Positions 1-9,428 of a stretch of DNA of 64,000 bases are shown in pieces (the stretch's first letter is position 1; every line of letters starts with the position of its first letter). Position numbers and translations under genes: made by a program. The DNA comes from Aquirickettsia sp965229725 (lineage in GTDB: Bacteria > Pseudomonadota > Alphaproteobacteria > Rickettsiales > Midichloriaceae). The stretch lies in the NCBI GenBank assembly GCA_965229725.1, contig OZ245923.1:682001-746000 (forward strand). The letters are read 5' to 3'. The notes under the pieces were generated by a model, which was given only the letters and a program-made list of their open reading frames with translations, was not told the origin of the DNA and searched no databases.

Positions 1-68
1 TATTAAGCATAAAAACCCATTTTTACCTTATTATTTTAGCATTTTTTCTGGCAATACCTAAAATTGAA

Positions 69-665
69 TTATTGATTTACCCTTCTTATATCGGATTTGA
101 CTAATATATAGTTTTTAACTTTAACCACACCTTTAATTTCTCCTGCAATAGATAGCGCAGTCTCTAGTTCTTTTTGTGTTTCCGCGACACCTAAAAGGTA
201 TATCACTTTATCATAGACCATCATTTTATAATTTACTGAATGAATCTCTTTATTGACTAAAAACTTAGTTCTCAATTTAGTAGAGATCCACATATCCGTT
301 GGTAAACTTGCTTCATTCTCTTTAGAAATAACTACATCATCAATAACTTCTTTCACACCTCTTACCATCCAAGCCAACTTTTCTGCTTCTTCCTTATACT
401 CAATATCTGTTGTATATCCAACTAATAATACCCTACCCTCATATACTTCTAATGAAATTCCTCTTAATGAATTATCCACATTATTTTTTACATATTGATG
501 TCTAATTTTTGTAGCAATTACCTTGTCATCTATAATATTGCCTACAGATCTTTCATCTGCAATCATTGCACCTGTAGTTGCTGTTGTTGCGATACCAATA
601 ACCGCACAATTATTAATGTTTAAGAGTAAAAATATCACACAAAACGACTTCAAAACTATATTCAT
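69..665 (-). CDS. BON-domain lipoprotein (OsmY/YraP-like)
   Basis: Predicted periplasmic lipoprotein of 198 aa. The N-terminus is a short hydrophobic signal ending in a lipobox-like LNINNC, so Cys20 would be lipidated. Two BON-type repeats follow: one around residues 45-115 (with the segment VYEGRVLLVGYT and then VRGVKEVIDDV) and one around 125-190 (VYDKVIYLLGVAET, then IKGVVKVKNYI). BON proteins bind phospholipid or help keep the outer membrane intact. It lies after the flagellar run on the same strand but 74 bases beyond fliW, so membership of that operon is uncertain. No convincing ribosome binding site precedes the ATG. The family call is firm; the exact role is not. Confidence 0.8.
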   Translation of the reverse strand: MNIVLKSFCVIFLLLNINNCAVIGIATTATTGAMIADERSVGNIIDDKVIATKIRHQYVKNNVDNSLRGISLEVYEGRVLLVGYTTDIEYKEEAEKLAWMVRGVKEVIDDVVISKENEASLPTDMWISTKLRTKFLVNKEIHSVNYKMMVYDKVIYLLGVAETQKELETALSIAGEIKGVVKVKNYILVKSDIRRVNQ

Positions 666-738
666 AAATAAAAGAAGAAAATTACATAGGGTATATTATA
701 ACCAATAATGTGAAAATTGAAAGCTTTAAACAAAATTG

Positions 739-1197
739 TTATAGTGAATGCGCCAAACTATAATTTGAATCATGCAACACATATTGAAATGCAGTTTGAT
801 TAAATAAATCAATAAAAATTGGAGCCCTAGAATTCACAACCAGTTTTAGCTTACCATCAATACTTTTAGTTGAGCAAAGTAATATAGTAGCAACTTTATC
901 TTCATTTATCCCTAGGATATTAGCTGCATCAAGTAGATCTTTTTGCTTAACAATATTGTTATTCAAAGATATTGGCAATGTTAAAAAACATAACTGCTCA
1001 CTTTCTATGGATTGCAATAATTTAAACGACTTATATTTATCACTATTTGCATCAGCTAAACAAAATGTTTTTGAATCTGCAATACCGATTAAGCCTTTAG
1101 GGAAAAAAATTTTACACTTTGTATTTACTTCAACATAACCAAATTTATTTTGAAAAATCAAAATATCATTTTTTTCTATCCCCTTTTTTTTTAACAT
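739..1197 (-). CDS. fliW: Flagellar assembly factor FliW
   Basis: 152 aa, close to the usual FliW length. Typical landmarks are visible: an early GYVEVN strand, the FFPKGLIGI segment near residue 32, LLQSIESEQLCFL near residue 60, and a C-terminal NSRAPIFIDLFNQTAFQYVL followed by a terminal HDSNYSLAHSL. In other bacteria FliW binds flagellin and counteracts CsrA to couple filament export to translation. A purine-rich AAAGGGG lies just before the ATG. The gene sits 20 bases downstream of flgL in the same direction, a common FliW neighbourhood. No csrA is visible in this window. FliW is not the usual regulator in alphaproteobacteria, which makes its presence notable. Confidence 0.85.
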   Translation of the reverse strand: MLKKKGIEKNDILIFQNKFGYVEVNTKCKIFFPKGLIGIADSKTFCLADANSDKYKSFKLLQSIESEQLCFLTLPISLNNNIVKQKDLLDAANILGINEDKVATILLCSTKSIDGKLKLVVNSRAPIFIDLFNQTAFQYVLHDSNYSLAHSL

Positions 1198-1217
1198 TCA
1201 TCCCCTTTCATTAGTTA

Positions 1218-2105
1218 CTATAAATAATCAACTAAGCTTTTAGATAACGCTCCTATACTAGAGTAAATTTCCGAAAGTCTTTTCGAAAATTGCAATAATT
1301 CAGTGTACCCTGTATATTCATGAACTTTAGCAATATCATCATAACTTTTAATGCCATTTTCTATATTAACTTTTTGCATGTCACTAAATTGCTTCAAATC
1401 TTTACTTTTAAAGTCAATTCTTTCTTTTGCACCAACAATCTCTTCGACACATTTTTCAAATTTAACAAACACGTCGTCTTTATCACCAGCACTATTATTT
1501 TTCACATCTACAAATAACTCAACGATGCTTTTAATAGAGCTGTCACCAGCATTAAAATCAAGTTTTATTTGATTGTCTCCATATGTAAACGACATATCAT
1601 ACTTGCTTCCCAAATAGTACTTATCTGGATCAACACTTCCTGATAAATTTACAGGCTTAGTATCCATATTGTCACCAGAAAATAAATAGGTCTTATCATA
1701 TATCGACCTTTTATTTAAAAAAATCTCCATTCCTTTCAGTAATTTTTCAGCAAAATCTTTTTGTTTGTCCTGAGTAAAGTCATCGCTCATAGCTCCACTT
1801 GCATATTTTTGCCAATCAGCCAGTTTGCTCTTTAAATATTTCCCCATATCATCCAAGCTATCTGACATCTCATCAATTCTGCGAAAACCTCTCTGCAATA
1901 TCTCCGCTTCTTTCTTTTGAACATCAATAGATTCTTGAATATTAACCATATCACTTGCCTCAGATGCAGAGGCATCGTAAATATTTTCAAATTTTTTCCC
2001 AGTTTGAATTTGCCTCCCAGCTTCATTCCTCTGCGTTAATACTTCATTAATATTCTTCTCCGTACGCTGATTTAAAGCTGCTGTACTTATAAAATTTACT
2101 GTCAT
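1218..2105 (-). CDS. flgL: Flagellar hook-filament junction protein FlgL (HAP3)
   Basis: 295 aa hook-associated protein 3. The N-terminus (STAALNQRTEKNINEVLTQR, then QIQTGKKFENIYDASASEASD) is the flagellin-like D0/D1 helix, and the C-terminal helix ends in YSSIGALSKSLVDYL, so both terminal coiled-coil parts that pack in the filament are present. The central region carries the typical YLFSGDNMDTKPV motif of FlgL. It joins hook to filament outside the cell after export through the flagellar type III apparatus. A strong GGGGAGG ribosome binding site precedes the ATG. The gene starts 15 bases after flgK ends, so the two are almost certainly cotranscribed. Confidence 0.92.
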   Translation of the reverse strand: MTVNFISTAALNQRTEKNINEVLTQRNEAGRQIQTGKKFENIYDASASEASDMVNIQESIDVQKKEAEILQRGFRRIDEMSDSLDDMGKYLKSKLADWQKYASGAMSDDFTQDKQKDFAEKLLKGMEIFLNKRSIYDKTYLFSGDNMDTKPVNLSGSVDPDKYYLGSKYDMSFTYGDNQIKLDFNAGDSSIKSIVELFVDVKNNSAGDKDDVFVKFEKCVEEIVGAKERIDFKSKDLKQFSDMQKVNIENGIKSYDDIAKVHEYTGYTELLQFSKRLSEIYSSIGALSKSLVDYL

Positions 2106-2120
2106 ATTATTATACCTCCC

Positions 2121-3980
2121 CTAAAATTGAGCTAATAGTGTTTTCCAATACTCTTCCATAATTTGAAAGGTCTTCAATACGTATTTATGCATTCTATCGA
2201 GTTGCGTGATGTGCAATAATTCCTGATCAGTATTGACTCCAGATTTTGATGCAATTTGCTCATCTATTGCCTCTAATTCAATTTTATTTCTCTCTGTTTG
2301 TTTTTCAACAGCCTGATATTTCATATTAAGAGTATCAATGATACCATTTGCATAATTTAAAAAAGTTGTCTTAGATTTTGAAATAGAATCAGTTCCTTGA
2401 AAACTGAATTCTTTATTTTGAATTTTCATTAATTCTTTTAAAATCGCCTTATTGTTTTTTCCAATGCTATAATCTCCACCTTCAAATCGTACTTTTGCCG
2501 TATATATTTTATTATCTTTTGTAATATCATCCAATACCTTTAGTGATATAGCACTATTAGCAGAAGATTTTTTATCATAAAATTTATCATCTCTATGAGC
2601 AAAGATATTGTTAAATCCAAAAAACTGATTTATTCCAATATCATTAGCACCAAATTTAGCATTTTCATTAATAATGGCAAAATTAATATTCGTTTTATTT
2701 GATTTTAACTCCAAATGGCCAGCACTATCCAATGTAGCCGTAACCTTATGACCATCACTTGATGAAGCGCCATTAATTTTGTCTATTAAGTTTTGTAGTG
2801 TAGAGACACCACTTAAATCAATCTCTAATATTTGTGAATTACCTGCACTATCTTTAATTGATGAACCATTGTTAGGATTAAACAACGCTATTTTAAACTT
2901 TCCATTAACAGATATTGCATCAGTATTTTTAAGCTGATTATTACTTGCAACTGATTGAAAACCAGACTCAGGCGTAGCATCTGCATAAACAGCATTCATT
3001 TCTTTTACTACCGTATCCGTATATATATCCAATCTGTTGATTACATCTGGTATAATTTTATCCCTTAACTCAAACCTTGCCTGTAACTCTCCACCCCTTA
3101 AATTATGAACAATCTCATCAGTGACAGCGCTTGTCACCAAGTCATTTCTATATGCAGGAGAATCATCCTGCAATCTTTCGTCAATGACAGAAAGCGCAGG
3201 AAATGCAAAATCCTTATTTAAATACTTGTCCAATCCATCTGTATGAGAAAACTCCACTTTATATTTAATATCACCCTTAATAAGCGGTATACCAAATTTT
3301 GTTTCTAAAACCAATTCTCCATCCTTATTAAAGTATTGATTAACATCAATCAACTTTGATATTTCTCTTACTTCATTAAAAAGCTTGGTTTTGGCATCAT
3401 TATATTTTGTATCACTACCTAGAAAACCATCACCCTTTAGTAATGGTAATTTTTCACTTAGATTTCTTGCAGCTACTATATGACCATTTAATTTATCAAC
3501 TGCTTTAGAAATTTGCTTATCTTGCTCTTGTCTTAATGTCTGAAGCTTCTCTGATTGCCTAGAAACATTTTTTGCAAATTTTTCAATCGAATTAACGGCT
3601 TCATTCATTCCATTAGATTCGTTACTTACTTCCTGCAATTTGTTTAAATTTCCAAAAACATCATTTAGAGCACCAGCTACGCTATTTTTCCCTTCAAGTT
3701 TGAGGCTATATACACTATCTGTCACTTCTTGTAATGACTTTTTAGTTAATAAACTAGAATGATATTCTGAATTTTTACTATATTGATCCTTTAGCAAACC
3801 CGCACTCATTTCCAAAGTTATACTTTCTATTTCTGCCCCAACATGCGGATTTGATACTAAATTTGCCTCTTGCTTAATGTAGTTAGGATCATTAGCATTA
3901 ACAATATTTTGCTGAGATAATCCTATCAACTTCTCCTGATTCTTAATAGCAGTTGCTGTAGTATCTAGTATTTTACTCAT
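2121..3980 (-). CDS. flgK: Flagellar hook-associated protein FlgK (HAP1)
   Basis: 619 aa hook-associated protein 1. The N-terminus has the rod/hook-protein signature with an ANDPNYIKQE segment (usual NANTPGY-type motif) and the C-terminus closes with the alpha-helical LLHITQLDRMHKYVLKTFQIMEEYWKTL type of tail. The region around residues 330-440 contains GFQSVASNNQLKN and an LEIDLSG segment as in the D2/D3 domains of FlgK. It forms the first of the two junction rings between hook and filament. An AAGGAGG ribosome binding site stands 9 bases before the ATG. It lies between the FlgN-like gene and flgL, as expected for a FlgK and its export chaperone. Confidence 0.92.
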   Translation of the reverse strand: MSKILDTTATAIKNQEKLIGLSQQNIVNANDPNYIKQEANLVSNPHVGAEIESITLEMSAGLLKDQYSKNSEYHSSLLTKKSLQEVTDSVYSLKLEGKNSVAGALNDVFGNLNKLQEVSNESNGMNEAVNSIEKFAKNVSRQSEKLQTLRQEQDKQISKAVDKLNGHIVAARNLSEKLPLLKGDGFLGSDTKYNDAKTKLFNEVREISKLIDVNQYFNKDGELVLETKFGIPLIKGDIKYKVEFSHTDGLDKYLNKDFAFPALSVIDERLQDDSPAYRNDLVTSAVTDEIVHNLRGGELQARFELRDKIIPDVINRLDIYTDTVVKEMNAVYADATPESGFQSVASNNQLKNTDAISVNGKFKIALFNPNNGSSIKDSAGNSQILEIDLSGVSTLQNLIDKINGASSSDGHKVTATLDSAGHLELKSNKTNINFAIINENAKFGANDIGINQFFGFNNIFAHRDDKFYDKKSSANSAISLKVLDDITKDNKIYTAKVRFEGGDYSIGKNNKAILKELMKIQNKEFSFQGTDSISKSKTTFLNYANGIIDTLNMKYQAVEKQTERNKIELEAIDEQIASKSGVNTDQELLHITQLDRMHKYVLKTFQIMEEYWKTLLAQF

Positions 3981-3984
3981 TGAA

Positions 3985-4470
3985 TTAGGCCTCCTTACTT
4001 AGCATGACATGTTTGTTAATTCTATTTTTAACAACTGACTTGCCACTATTAGAATAATTTTTATTTTTCACTTCACTTTTTTGAACTGACTCTTTTAATA
4101 TCTCCATAATCTTTGAACTCAAATATTGTGCTTTTTTAATCTTATTCATGTTCTTGCTAGAAGTATCAAGCAAATTTTGTACCAAATTTTTCATCTCTTC
4201 TCTTTTTTGCACATCTTCTTCTTTGGAAAGATTGAAATTACCCAGAATTTTATCTTTATTTTTTGCAAAAAAGTTCACTAACTCTATCTTATCTGGAATT
4301 AATTCTACCGCTTTCTCATATTGTTTATTTTCAATAAACTCCTCTTCCTTCTTAACAAGTTTGCTTAACCTATCCAGCGCTTTAATAATTAATTCGTGCT
4401 CAAAAAAATCATCCTCATTTTTTTTATTCTCAGTCTGGCTCTCTTGTTCCTTAAGTTGCTTATCATCCAT
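3985..4470 (-). CDS. Probable FlgN-like flagellar export chaperone
   Basis: 161 aa, highly charged and mostly helical. The core, roughly residues 25-125, reads as the FlgN pattern of long helices with regularly spaced Leu and Glu (LDRLSKLVKKEEEFIENKQ, then IELVNFFAKNKDKIL), flanked by disordered Lys/Asn/Ser-rich tails. FlgN chaperones bind the C-terminal helices of FlgK and FlgL before export. The position fits: its ATG overlaps the end of flgJ by 8 bases and flgK begins 4 bases after its stop. Sequence similarity to FlgN is weak by eye, so the assignment rests on helix pattern plus context. It could be a lineage-specific flagellar protein. Confidence 0.6.
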   Translation of the reverse strand: MDDKQLKEQESQTENKKNEDDFFEHELIIKALDRLSKLVKKEEEFIENKQYEKAVELIPDKIELVNFFAKNKDKILGNFNLSKEEDVQKREEMKNLVQNLLDTSSKNMNKIKKAQYLSSKIMEILKESVQKSEVKNKNYSNSGKSVVKNRINKHVMLSKEA

Positions 4471-4804
4471 GATTTTGATATTTCTTTAATAATTGTTTAT
4501 TTAAATTTGGATCAATTTTAAAATTACCATCTTTGGTTATTTCTCTAGCATACTCATTAACTAAAAAGTGATTTAGAGTTTCTTCAGCAAAACCGCCACC
4601 AGTTAATTGATCAGGCTCAATATTCTCATAAATCGGCTCTAACATATTAGACAATAACGTTGCATTAAATTCGTTTAAAGCCTCATTAAATTTCTTGCTT
4701 TCAATGTTAAAATTAGACTTTGACGTTGAATATGAATTAGACTGTCTAGGCTCTTGCATTTGCTTTGTCTTATTAATTATCGCACTATTATAGTCATTAC
4801 TCAT
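4463..4804 (-). CDS. flgJ: Rod-binding protein FlgJ (single domain)
   Basis: 113 aa corresponding only to the N-terminal rod-binding domain of FlgJ. The conserved stretch is near residues 37-85: FNEALNEFNATLLSNMLEPI, then GGGFAEETLNHFLVNEYAREI, matching the family pattern F...L...M...M......GG..e..f...l..eyak.i. The peptidoglycan hydrolase domain found in E. coli FlgJ is absent, as in many alphaproteobacteria where a separate muramidase is used. It acts in the periplasm as a scaffold for rod assembly. It starts 5 bases after flgI ends, so translation is probably coupled. Confidence 0.85.
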   Translation of the reverse strand: MSNDYNSAIINKTKQMQEPRQSNSYSTSKSNFNIESKKFNEALNEFNATLLSNMLEPIYENIEPDQLTGGGFAEETLNHFLVNEYAREITKDGNFKIDPNLNKQLLKKYQNHG

Positions 4805-4809
4805 ATTTA

Positions 4810-5907
4810 CTATTTTATTTCTATTTCTCCTTGTAATGCACCTGCCTCTTGAATTGATTTTAATATAGTAATCAAATCTTGCGTTTTAACACCCAGTGAG
4901 TTCAATCCAGATACTAAATCAGCAAGGTTAGCAGTTGGTTTTAGCACCGCTAAGGCAGTACCAGGCGGTGCCGGCTCTTTATTATCACTACTTGAAAGAA
5001 TATCTGCTTCAATTTCAAACTCTTTCACTGGTGATATTTTTACAATTAGATTTTTCTGTGCAATAGCAACTTTGCTAATTTTAACATGCCTACCTATAAC
5101 TACCGTGCCAGTAGCCTCATCAATGATGATTTTAGCGGTTGTGTCTGGTGATATTGTTATATTTTCAATATCGGCTAACAAACCAACTACATTATTCTGA
5201 TATTCATCAGGGATGTGTAATATAACTGTACCTGGGTCCCTTGCTAATGAAAGAGTATCGCTTAAGTATGAGTTAATCGCATTGGCAATTGACCTCGCTG
5301 TTGTAAGATCAGGATTGTTCAATGATATACTCACCTTTGTTAAAGAATTAAGGTCAAACTCAATCTCTCTTTCAACAGATGCCCCATTGATAATATACCC
5401 TGATGTTAAAATAGGTTTAAAGTTATCTTGCCTTGTGTCAGATAATTTACCAATCCCTACTTGCCCTTGGGCAACAGCATAAATCTTTCCATCTATTCCC
5501 ATTAAAGGAGTTGCAAGCAATGTGCCACCTTTAATACTCTTAGCATCTCCTAATGTACTTAAATTGACTGATATTTTATTACCAGCTCTAGAAAAACCAG
5601 GAAGACTTGCCGTTACCATCACTGCAGCAATATTTTTTGTTTTTATATTTTCTCCCCTCGTATTAATTCCTAACTTTTCAAGCAAATTAACTAATCCCTT
5701 TTGGGTAAATGTTGAGTTTTTTAAATTATCACCTGTTCCATTTAGCCCAGTTACCAAACCATAGCCAACTAAAACATTATCCCTAACACCCTCAAAACTG
5801 ACAATGTCTTTAATTCTTGAATCTGAGTTTGAATTAACAGGAAAAATTAGTACACTACAAAGAACAAATACTATATTTATTAATGATATTACAATTTTAT
5901 TTTGCAT
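4810..5907 (-). CDS. flgI: Flagellar P-ring protein FlgI
   Basis: 365 aa, normal FlgI length. A signal peptide occupies residues 1-28, followed by the family hallmark RIKDIVSFEGVRDNVLVGYG with GLVTGLNGTGD, then a MVTASLPGFSRAGNKI segment and the C-terminal ADLVSGLNSLGVKTQDLITI. It forms the periplasmic ring around the rod in the peptidoglycan layer. It is the first gene of the leftward flagellar operon; the 114 bases separating it from the divergent flavoprotein gene must hold its promoter, but I could not pick convincing promoter boxes. Confident assignment. Confidence 0.95.
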   Translation of the reverse strand: MQNKIVISLINIVFVLCSVLIFPVNSNSDSRIKDIVSFEGVRDNVLVGYGLVTGLNGTGDNLKNSTFTQKGLVNLLEKLGINTRGENIKTKNIAAVMVTASLPGFSRAGNKISVNLSTLGDAKSIKGGTLLATPLMGIDGKIYAVAQGQVGIGKLSDTRQDNFKPILTSGYIINGASVEREIEFDLNSLTKVSISLNNPDLTTARSIANAINSYLSDTLSLARDPGTVILHIPDEYQNNVVGLLADIENITISPDTTAKIIIDEATGTVVIGRHVKISKVAIAQKNLIVKISPVKEFEIEADILSSSDNKEPAPPGTALAVLKPTANLADLVSGLNSLGVKTQDLITILKSIQEAGALQGEIEIK

Positions 5908-6021
5908 TAAATTTCAGAACACATCCAGCTTTGACAATCTAAGCATTATTAATGATAACTATCAAGAAAAATTTATTTATATTTTGGCTATTACATTAAA
6001 CCTTATGATAAGATATTTAAA

Positions 6022-9000
6022 ATGATTACACTAAATTTTAATATTGCATTTGAGGACTTATACTCAACATTTGGATTAAAAAAAATTGATAAAGAGTTTT
6101 TAGATTTTTTAAATACAAAGAATATTGCTCTTAAATATGATTTAATTGCAGGTAGAAAAAACAATCAAATATCATCTGAATTGATAATTAAATTAGCTCC
6201 CTATTTAGAAAGCTTTATAATCAATCTATTCAATTTGAAGTACAATGAAAATAAAAATCCCAAATATCATAAAAAGGCATCCGCTCTATTTGAATGTAGA
6301 AAAAAATTTATACAGAGAAAGGTTAAATTTGAGGATTATGATGAAAAAAAAGTCCCGGAAGCAATTTTAATATTAAATAAAAATTCCACTGATCTTGATG
6401 ATGAATTATCAATAGCAACCAATATTTTAAAATGGCTATCAAATAATAATGAAGAATTGCTAGAAGTGGCCAAGACATATGTAGCATGGGCATTATATAG
6501 CAAAGAAGGAAAGGCAAAATATAGCGATGGCATTTTATTCAAGATTCCTAAAAAATTATATTTCGATAGATTAATTGAATACTCAGAATCTAGTAATAAA
6601 ACAAAATGCTTTAATAAGGATAAACTAAGAGCCAGAACCGGTTTTGACTTAACTGATCATACAATAAATCAGCATGCTGCTATCGTGAACGCTAATTACT
6701 GTTTGTATTGTCATAAACAAGATAAAGACTCTTGTTCAAAAGGATTGACCGACAAAACAACAAATAATATTAAAGAAAATCCCCTTGGAGTTGAATTAAA
6801 GGGCTGCCCGCTTAAAGAAAAAATTTCAGAAATGAATTTTCTCAAAAAGGAGGGCATCATTATTGGTGCCTTTGCTACTGCAATTATCGATAATCCAATG
6901 ATAGCAGCAACTGGACACAGAATATGTAATGATTGCATGAAATCATGTATTTATCAAAAGCAGGAGCCAGTTGACATTCCTTTAATTGAAACTAAAATTC
7001 TGGATGATGTTTTAAAACTTGATTATGGTTTTGAAATATATAGCTTGCTAACAAAATGGAATCCTCTTAAATCGGAAGGATATCTACCAAAAGAGTTTAA
7101 TAATTATAAAATTCTGATTGTGGGAATGGGACCTGCAGGATTCACTCTTTCCCATTACTTAGCAAATGAGGGATTTACAGTGGTGGGAATTGATGGACTA
7201 AAAATTGAGCCAATTCAAAGTGAATTTTCCGGCATAATGCAAGATGGGAGTAGAGCAAATTTCAAACCAATAAAAAACATTTCAGAAATAGAGGAAAGGC
7301 TTAGCGAAAGAAAAGCTTATGGTTTTGGTGGAGTAGCAGAATATGGAATTACTGTAAGATGGAATAAAAATTACCTTACTATTTTAAGATTGATGCTAGA
7401 GCGTAGAGAAAATTTTAAAATGTATGGCGGTATAAGATTTGGCAGCATAATCAATTATAAATCTGCAAAAGAACTTGGATTTAACCATGTTGCACTGGCG
7501 ATTGGAGCAGGAAAGCCAAATATTCCATATATTCCAGACATTTTATGCAAAGGAGCTAGAAGTGCCTCTGATTTTCTAATGACATTACAAACTCTTGGAA
7601 CTTCAAGAAAAAATAGCATAGCAAATTTACAAATAAGACTTCCTATTGTTGTTGTTGGTGGAGGATTAACATCAATAGATACGGCAACAGAAAGCCTTGC
7701 TTATTACCCCATAATGGTAGAAAAATTTTTAATTCAATATGAAAAATTAGGAGATGTTTTTTTAAAAACTTTAGACGATGAGGAGCTTGAAGTTGCTTTA
7801 GAATTTATTAAACATGCAAAAGAATTACGCGTTGATCCCAAAGAAAAGCTTTCATTACTAAAAAAATGGGGGGGAGTAAAAATTATATATAGAAAAAAAT
7901 TTGAAGAATCTCCTGCATATAAATTGAATCATGAGGAGGTTGCAAAGGCATTTGAAGAGGGGATAGAGGTTGTGGACAACACATATCCAATAGAAATTAT
8001 TTTAGACAAATTTAATCACTGCAAAGGAATAATATGTAACAATCAAACTATTTGGGCTAAAACAATATTGATTGCCACAGGCACTGCTCCAAACACAACT
8101 TTAGCAAGAGAAGATCCGGAGCATTTCAAACTAAATGGTAAGTACTTTTCTATGGTTAAAGAAGAGCAGAAGCCAGATTTTTTTACAAAAATAGAAGATA
8201 ATTTCAGTATCAGTATCTTAGGTGACTCACACCCAGAATACTCTGGTAGCGTTGTGAAAGCCATGGCAAGTGCAAAGAATAGTTACAAATCAATCGCTAA
8301 AGAAGTTTTGAACTATAACACAAACAACACACTGCCAAATAATAAATTTTTTGAAAAATTAAATAACCAATTAATTTCAAAAGTTATTAAAGTAAATAGA
8401 TTGAAGAAAAATGTTGTTGAAATTTTTGTTCAATCTCCATTAGCTGCAAGTGAATTTAAACCTGGACAGTTTTATAGACTGCAAAATTATGAATCAAATG
8501 CAAAAATTAATAATGGTTACTTAAAAGCTATTGAACCATTGGCTCTTACTGGTGCCTCTGTTGATAAAACTCATGGGATTATTTCATTAATTGTCCTTGA
8601 AATGGGTGGTTCCTCAAATTTTTGCCAAGATTTGGAACCTGGAGAGATTGTTAGTCTAATGGGTCCGACAGGATCACCAACACACATACCTAAAAATGAA
8701 AATGTAATATTACTCGGCGGAGGATTAGGCAATGCCGTACTATTTTCTATAGGTAAAGCATTGATAGATAATGGATGCCATGTTTTATATTTTGCAGGTT
8801 ATAAAAAAGAAGAAGATATATTTAAACCTCAGGAAATTGAAAAAGCTGCAAATCAGGTCATTTGGTGCTGCGATGAATCAGAATTGAAATCATCAAACAC
8901 AAACAATAAGTCTTTTCATGGCAATATTGTAAAAGCTTTAGAAAATTATGACATTAATTTTAGTGATGGCTTGAAATTGAAAGATTATAATAGAATGCTT

Positions 9001-9300
9001 ATCATAGGCTCTGATTCAATGATGAAAGCAGTTTCATATGCAATACAGGGTGATTTGAAAAATCTTTTTAATCCAAATATAAAATCCTTTGCATCAATTA
9101 ATTCCCCTATGCAATGTATGATGAAGGAAATTTGTGCTCAATGCTTGCAAAAACACATAAACCCAGAAACTAAGGAAATTAGTTATGTGTATAGCTGTTT
9201 TAATCAGGATCAAAATTTAAAGCATGTAGATTTTGACCATCTTTTTTGCAGATTAAAACAAAATAGCTTATTGGAAAAAATTACAAGTAATTTAAATTAA
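6022..9300 (+). CDS. Large FAD/NAD(P)-dependent oxidoreductase, GltD/NfnB-like plus PyrK/NfnA-like
   Basis: 1092 aa, apparently a multi-domain electron-transfer flavoprotein. Residues 1-220 are an N-terminal extension of unknown fold. Residues about 225-310 hold Cys clusters (YCLYCHK, KGCPLKE, CNDCMKSC) like the Fe-S domain of GltD and dihydropyrimidine dehydrogenase. A dinucleotide site ILIVGMGPAG begins near residue 364 and a second Rossmann fold VVVGGGLTSIDTATE near 543, as in GltD/NfnB. From about residue 785 a ferredoxin-reductase-like module follows: PGQFYRLQ near 814, EPLALTGA, GGGLGNA near 899, and a terminal Cys group (CMMKEICAQC near 1031) like PyrK/NfnA. The order resembles fused NfnB and NfnA subunits, so NADPH, NADH and ferredoxin chemistry is plausible but unproven. 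It is divergent from flgI and stands alone. Confidence 0.75.
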   Translation: MITLNFNIAFEDLYSTFGLKKIDKEFLDFLNTKNIALKYDLIAGRKNNQISSELIIKLAPYLESFIINLFNLKYNENKNPKYHKKASALFECRKKFIQRKVKFEDYDEKKVPEAILILNKNSTDLDDELSIATNILKWLSNNNEELLEVAKTYVAWALYSKEGKAKYSDGILFKIPKKLYFDRLIEYSESSNKTKCFNKDKLRARTGFDLTDHTINQHAAIVNANYCLYCHKQDKDSCSKGLTDKTTNNIKENPLGVELKGCPLKEKISEMNFLKKEGIIIGAFATAIIDNPMIAATGHRICNDCMKSCIYQKQEPVDIPLIETKILDDVLKLDYGFEIYSLLTKWNPLKSEGYLPKEFNNYKILIVGMGPAGFTLSHYLANEGFTVVGIDGLKIEPIQSEFSGIMQDGSRANFKPIKNISEIEERLSERKAYGFGGVAEYGITVRWNKNYLTILRLMLERRENFKMYGGIRFGSIINYKSAKELGFNHVALAIGAGKPNIPYIPDILCKGARSASDFLMTLQTLGTSRKNSIANLQIRLPIVVVGGGLTSIDTATESLAYYPIMVEKFLIQYEKLGDVFLKTLDDEELEVALEFIKHAKELRVDPKEKLSLLKKWGGVKIIYRKKFEESPAYKLNHEEVAKAFEEGIEVVDNTYPIEIILDKFNHCKGIICNNQTIWAKTILIATGTAPNTTLAREDPEHFKLNGKYFSMVKEEQKPDFFTKIEDNFSISILGDSHPEYSGSVVKAMASAKNSYKSIAKEVLNYNTNNTLPNNKFFEKLNNQLISKVIKVNRLKKNVVEIFVQSPLAASEFKPGQFYRLQNYESNAKINNGYLKAIEPLALTGASVDKTHGIISLIVLEMGGSSNFCQDLEPGEIVSLMGPTGSPTHIPKNENVILLGGGLGNAVLFSIGKALIDNGCHVLYFAGYKKEEDIFKPQEIEKAANQVIWCCDESELKSSNTNNKSFHGNIVKALENYDINFSDGLKLKDYNRMLIIGSDSMMKAVSYAIQGDLKNLFNPNIKSFASINSPMQCMMKEICAQCLQKHINPETKEISYVYSCFNQDQNLKHVDFDHLFCRLKQNSLLEKITSNLN

Positions 9301-9351
9301 GCGATTGTAAAAAATATAAATCATATATAAATACAATATTGTTAAGTAAAA

Positions 9352-9428
9352 TGGTGCATTTGGAGGGATTCGAACCCCCGACCAATACCTTCGGAAGATA
9401 GTGCTCTATCCAGCTGAGCTACAAATGC
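9352..9428 (-). tRNA. tRNA-Arg (anticodon CCG)
   Basis: A full cloverleaf can be drawn on the minus strand. The acceptor stem GCATTTG pairs with CAAATGC, the D arm is GCTC/GAGC, the anticodon loop is TTCCGAA giving CCG, the T arm has the TTCGAAT loop, and ACCA is encoded at the 3' end. The anticodon stem has one C-T mismatch at its outer pair (27-43) and one wobble. The first base of the tRNA is also the last base of the greA stop codon, so it is presumably processed from a greA transcript. Confidence 0.95.

Noticed and set aside
4148..4489. 113-codon Ser/Phe-rich frame opposite the FlgN-like gene
   Set aside because: It is the antisense shadow of a Lys/Glu-rich coding sequence; composition matches a complement artefact.
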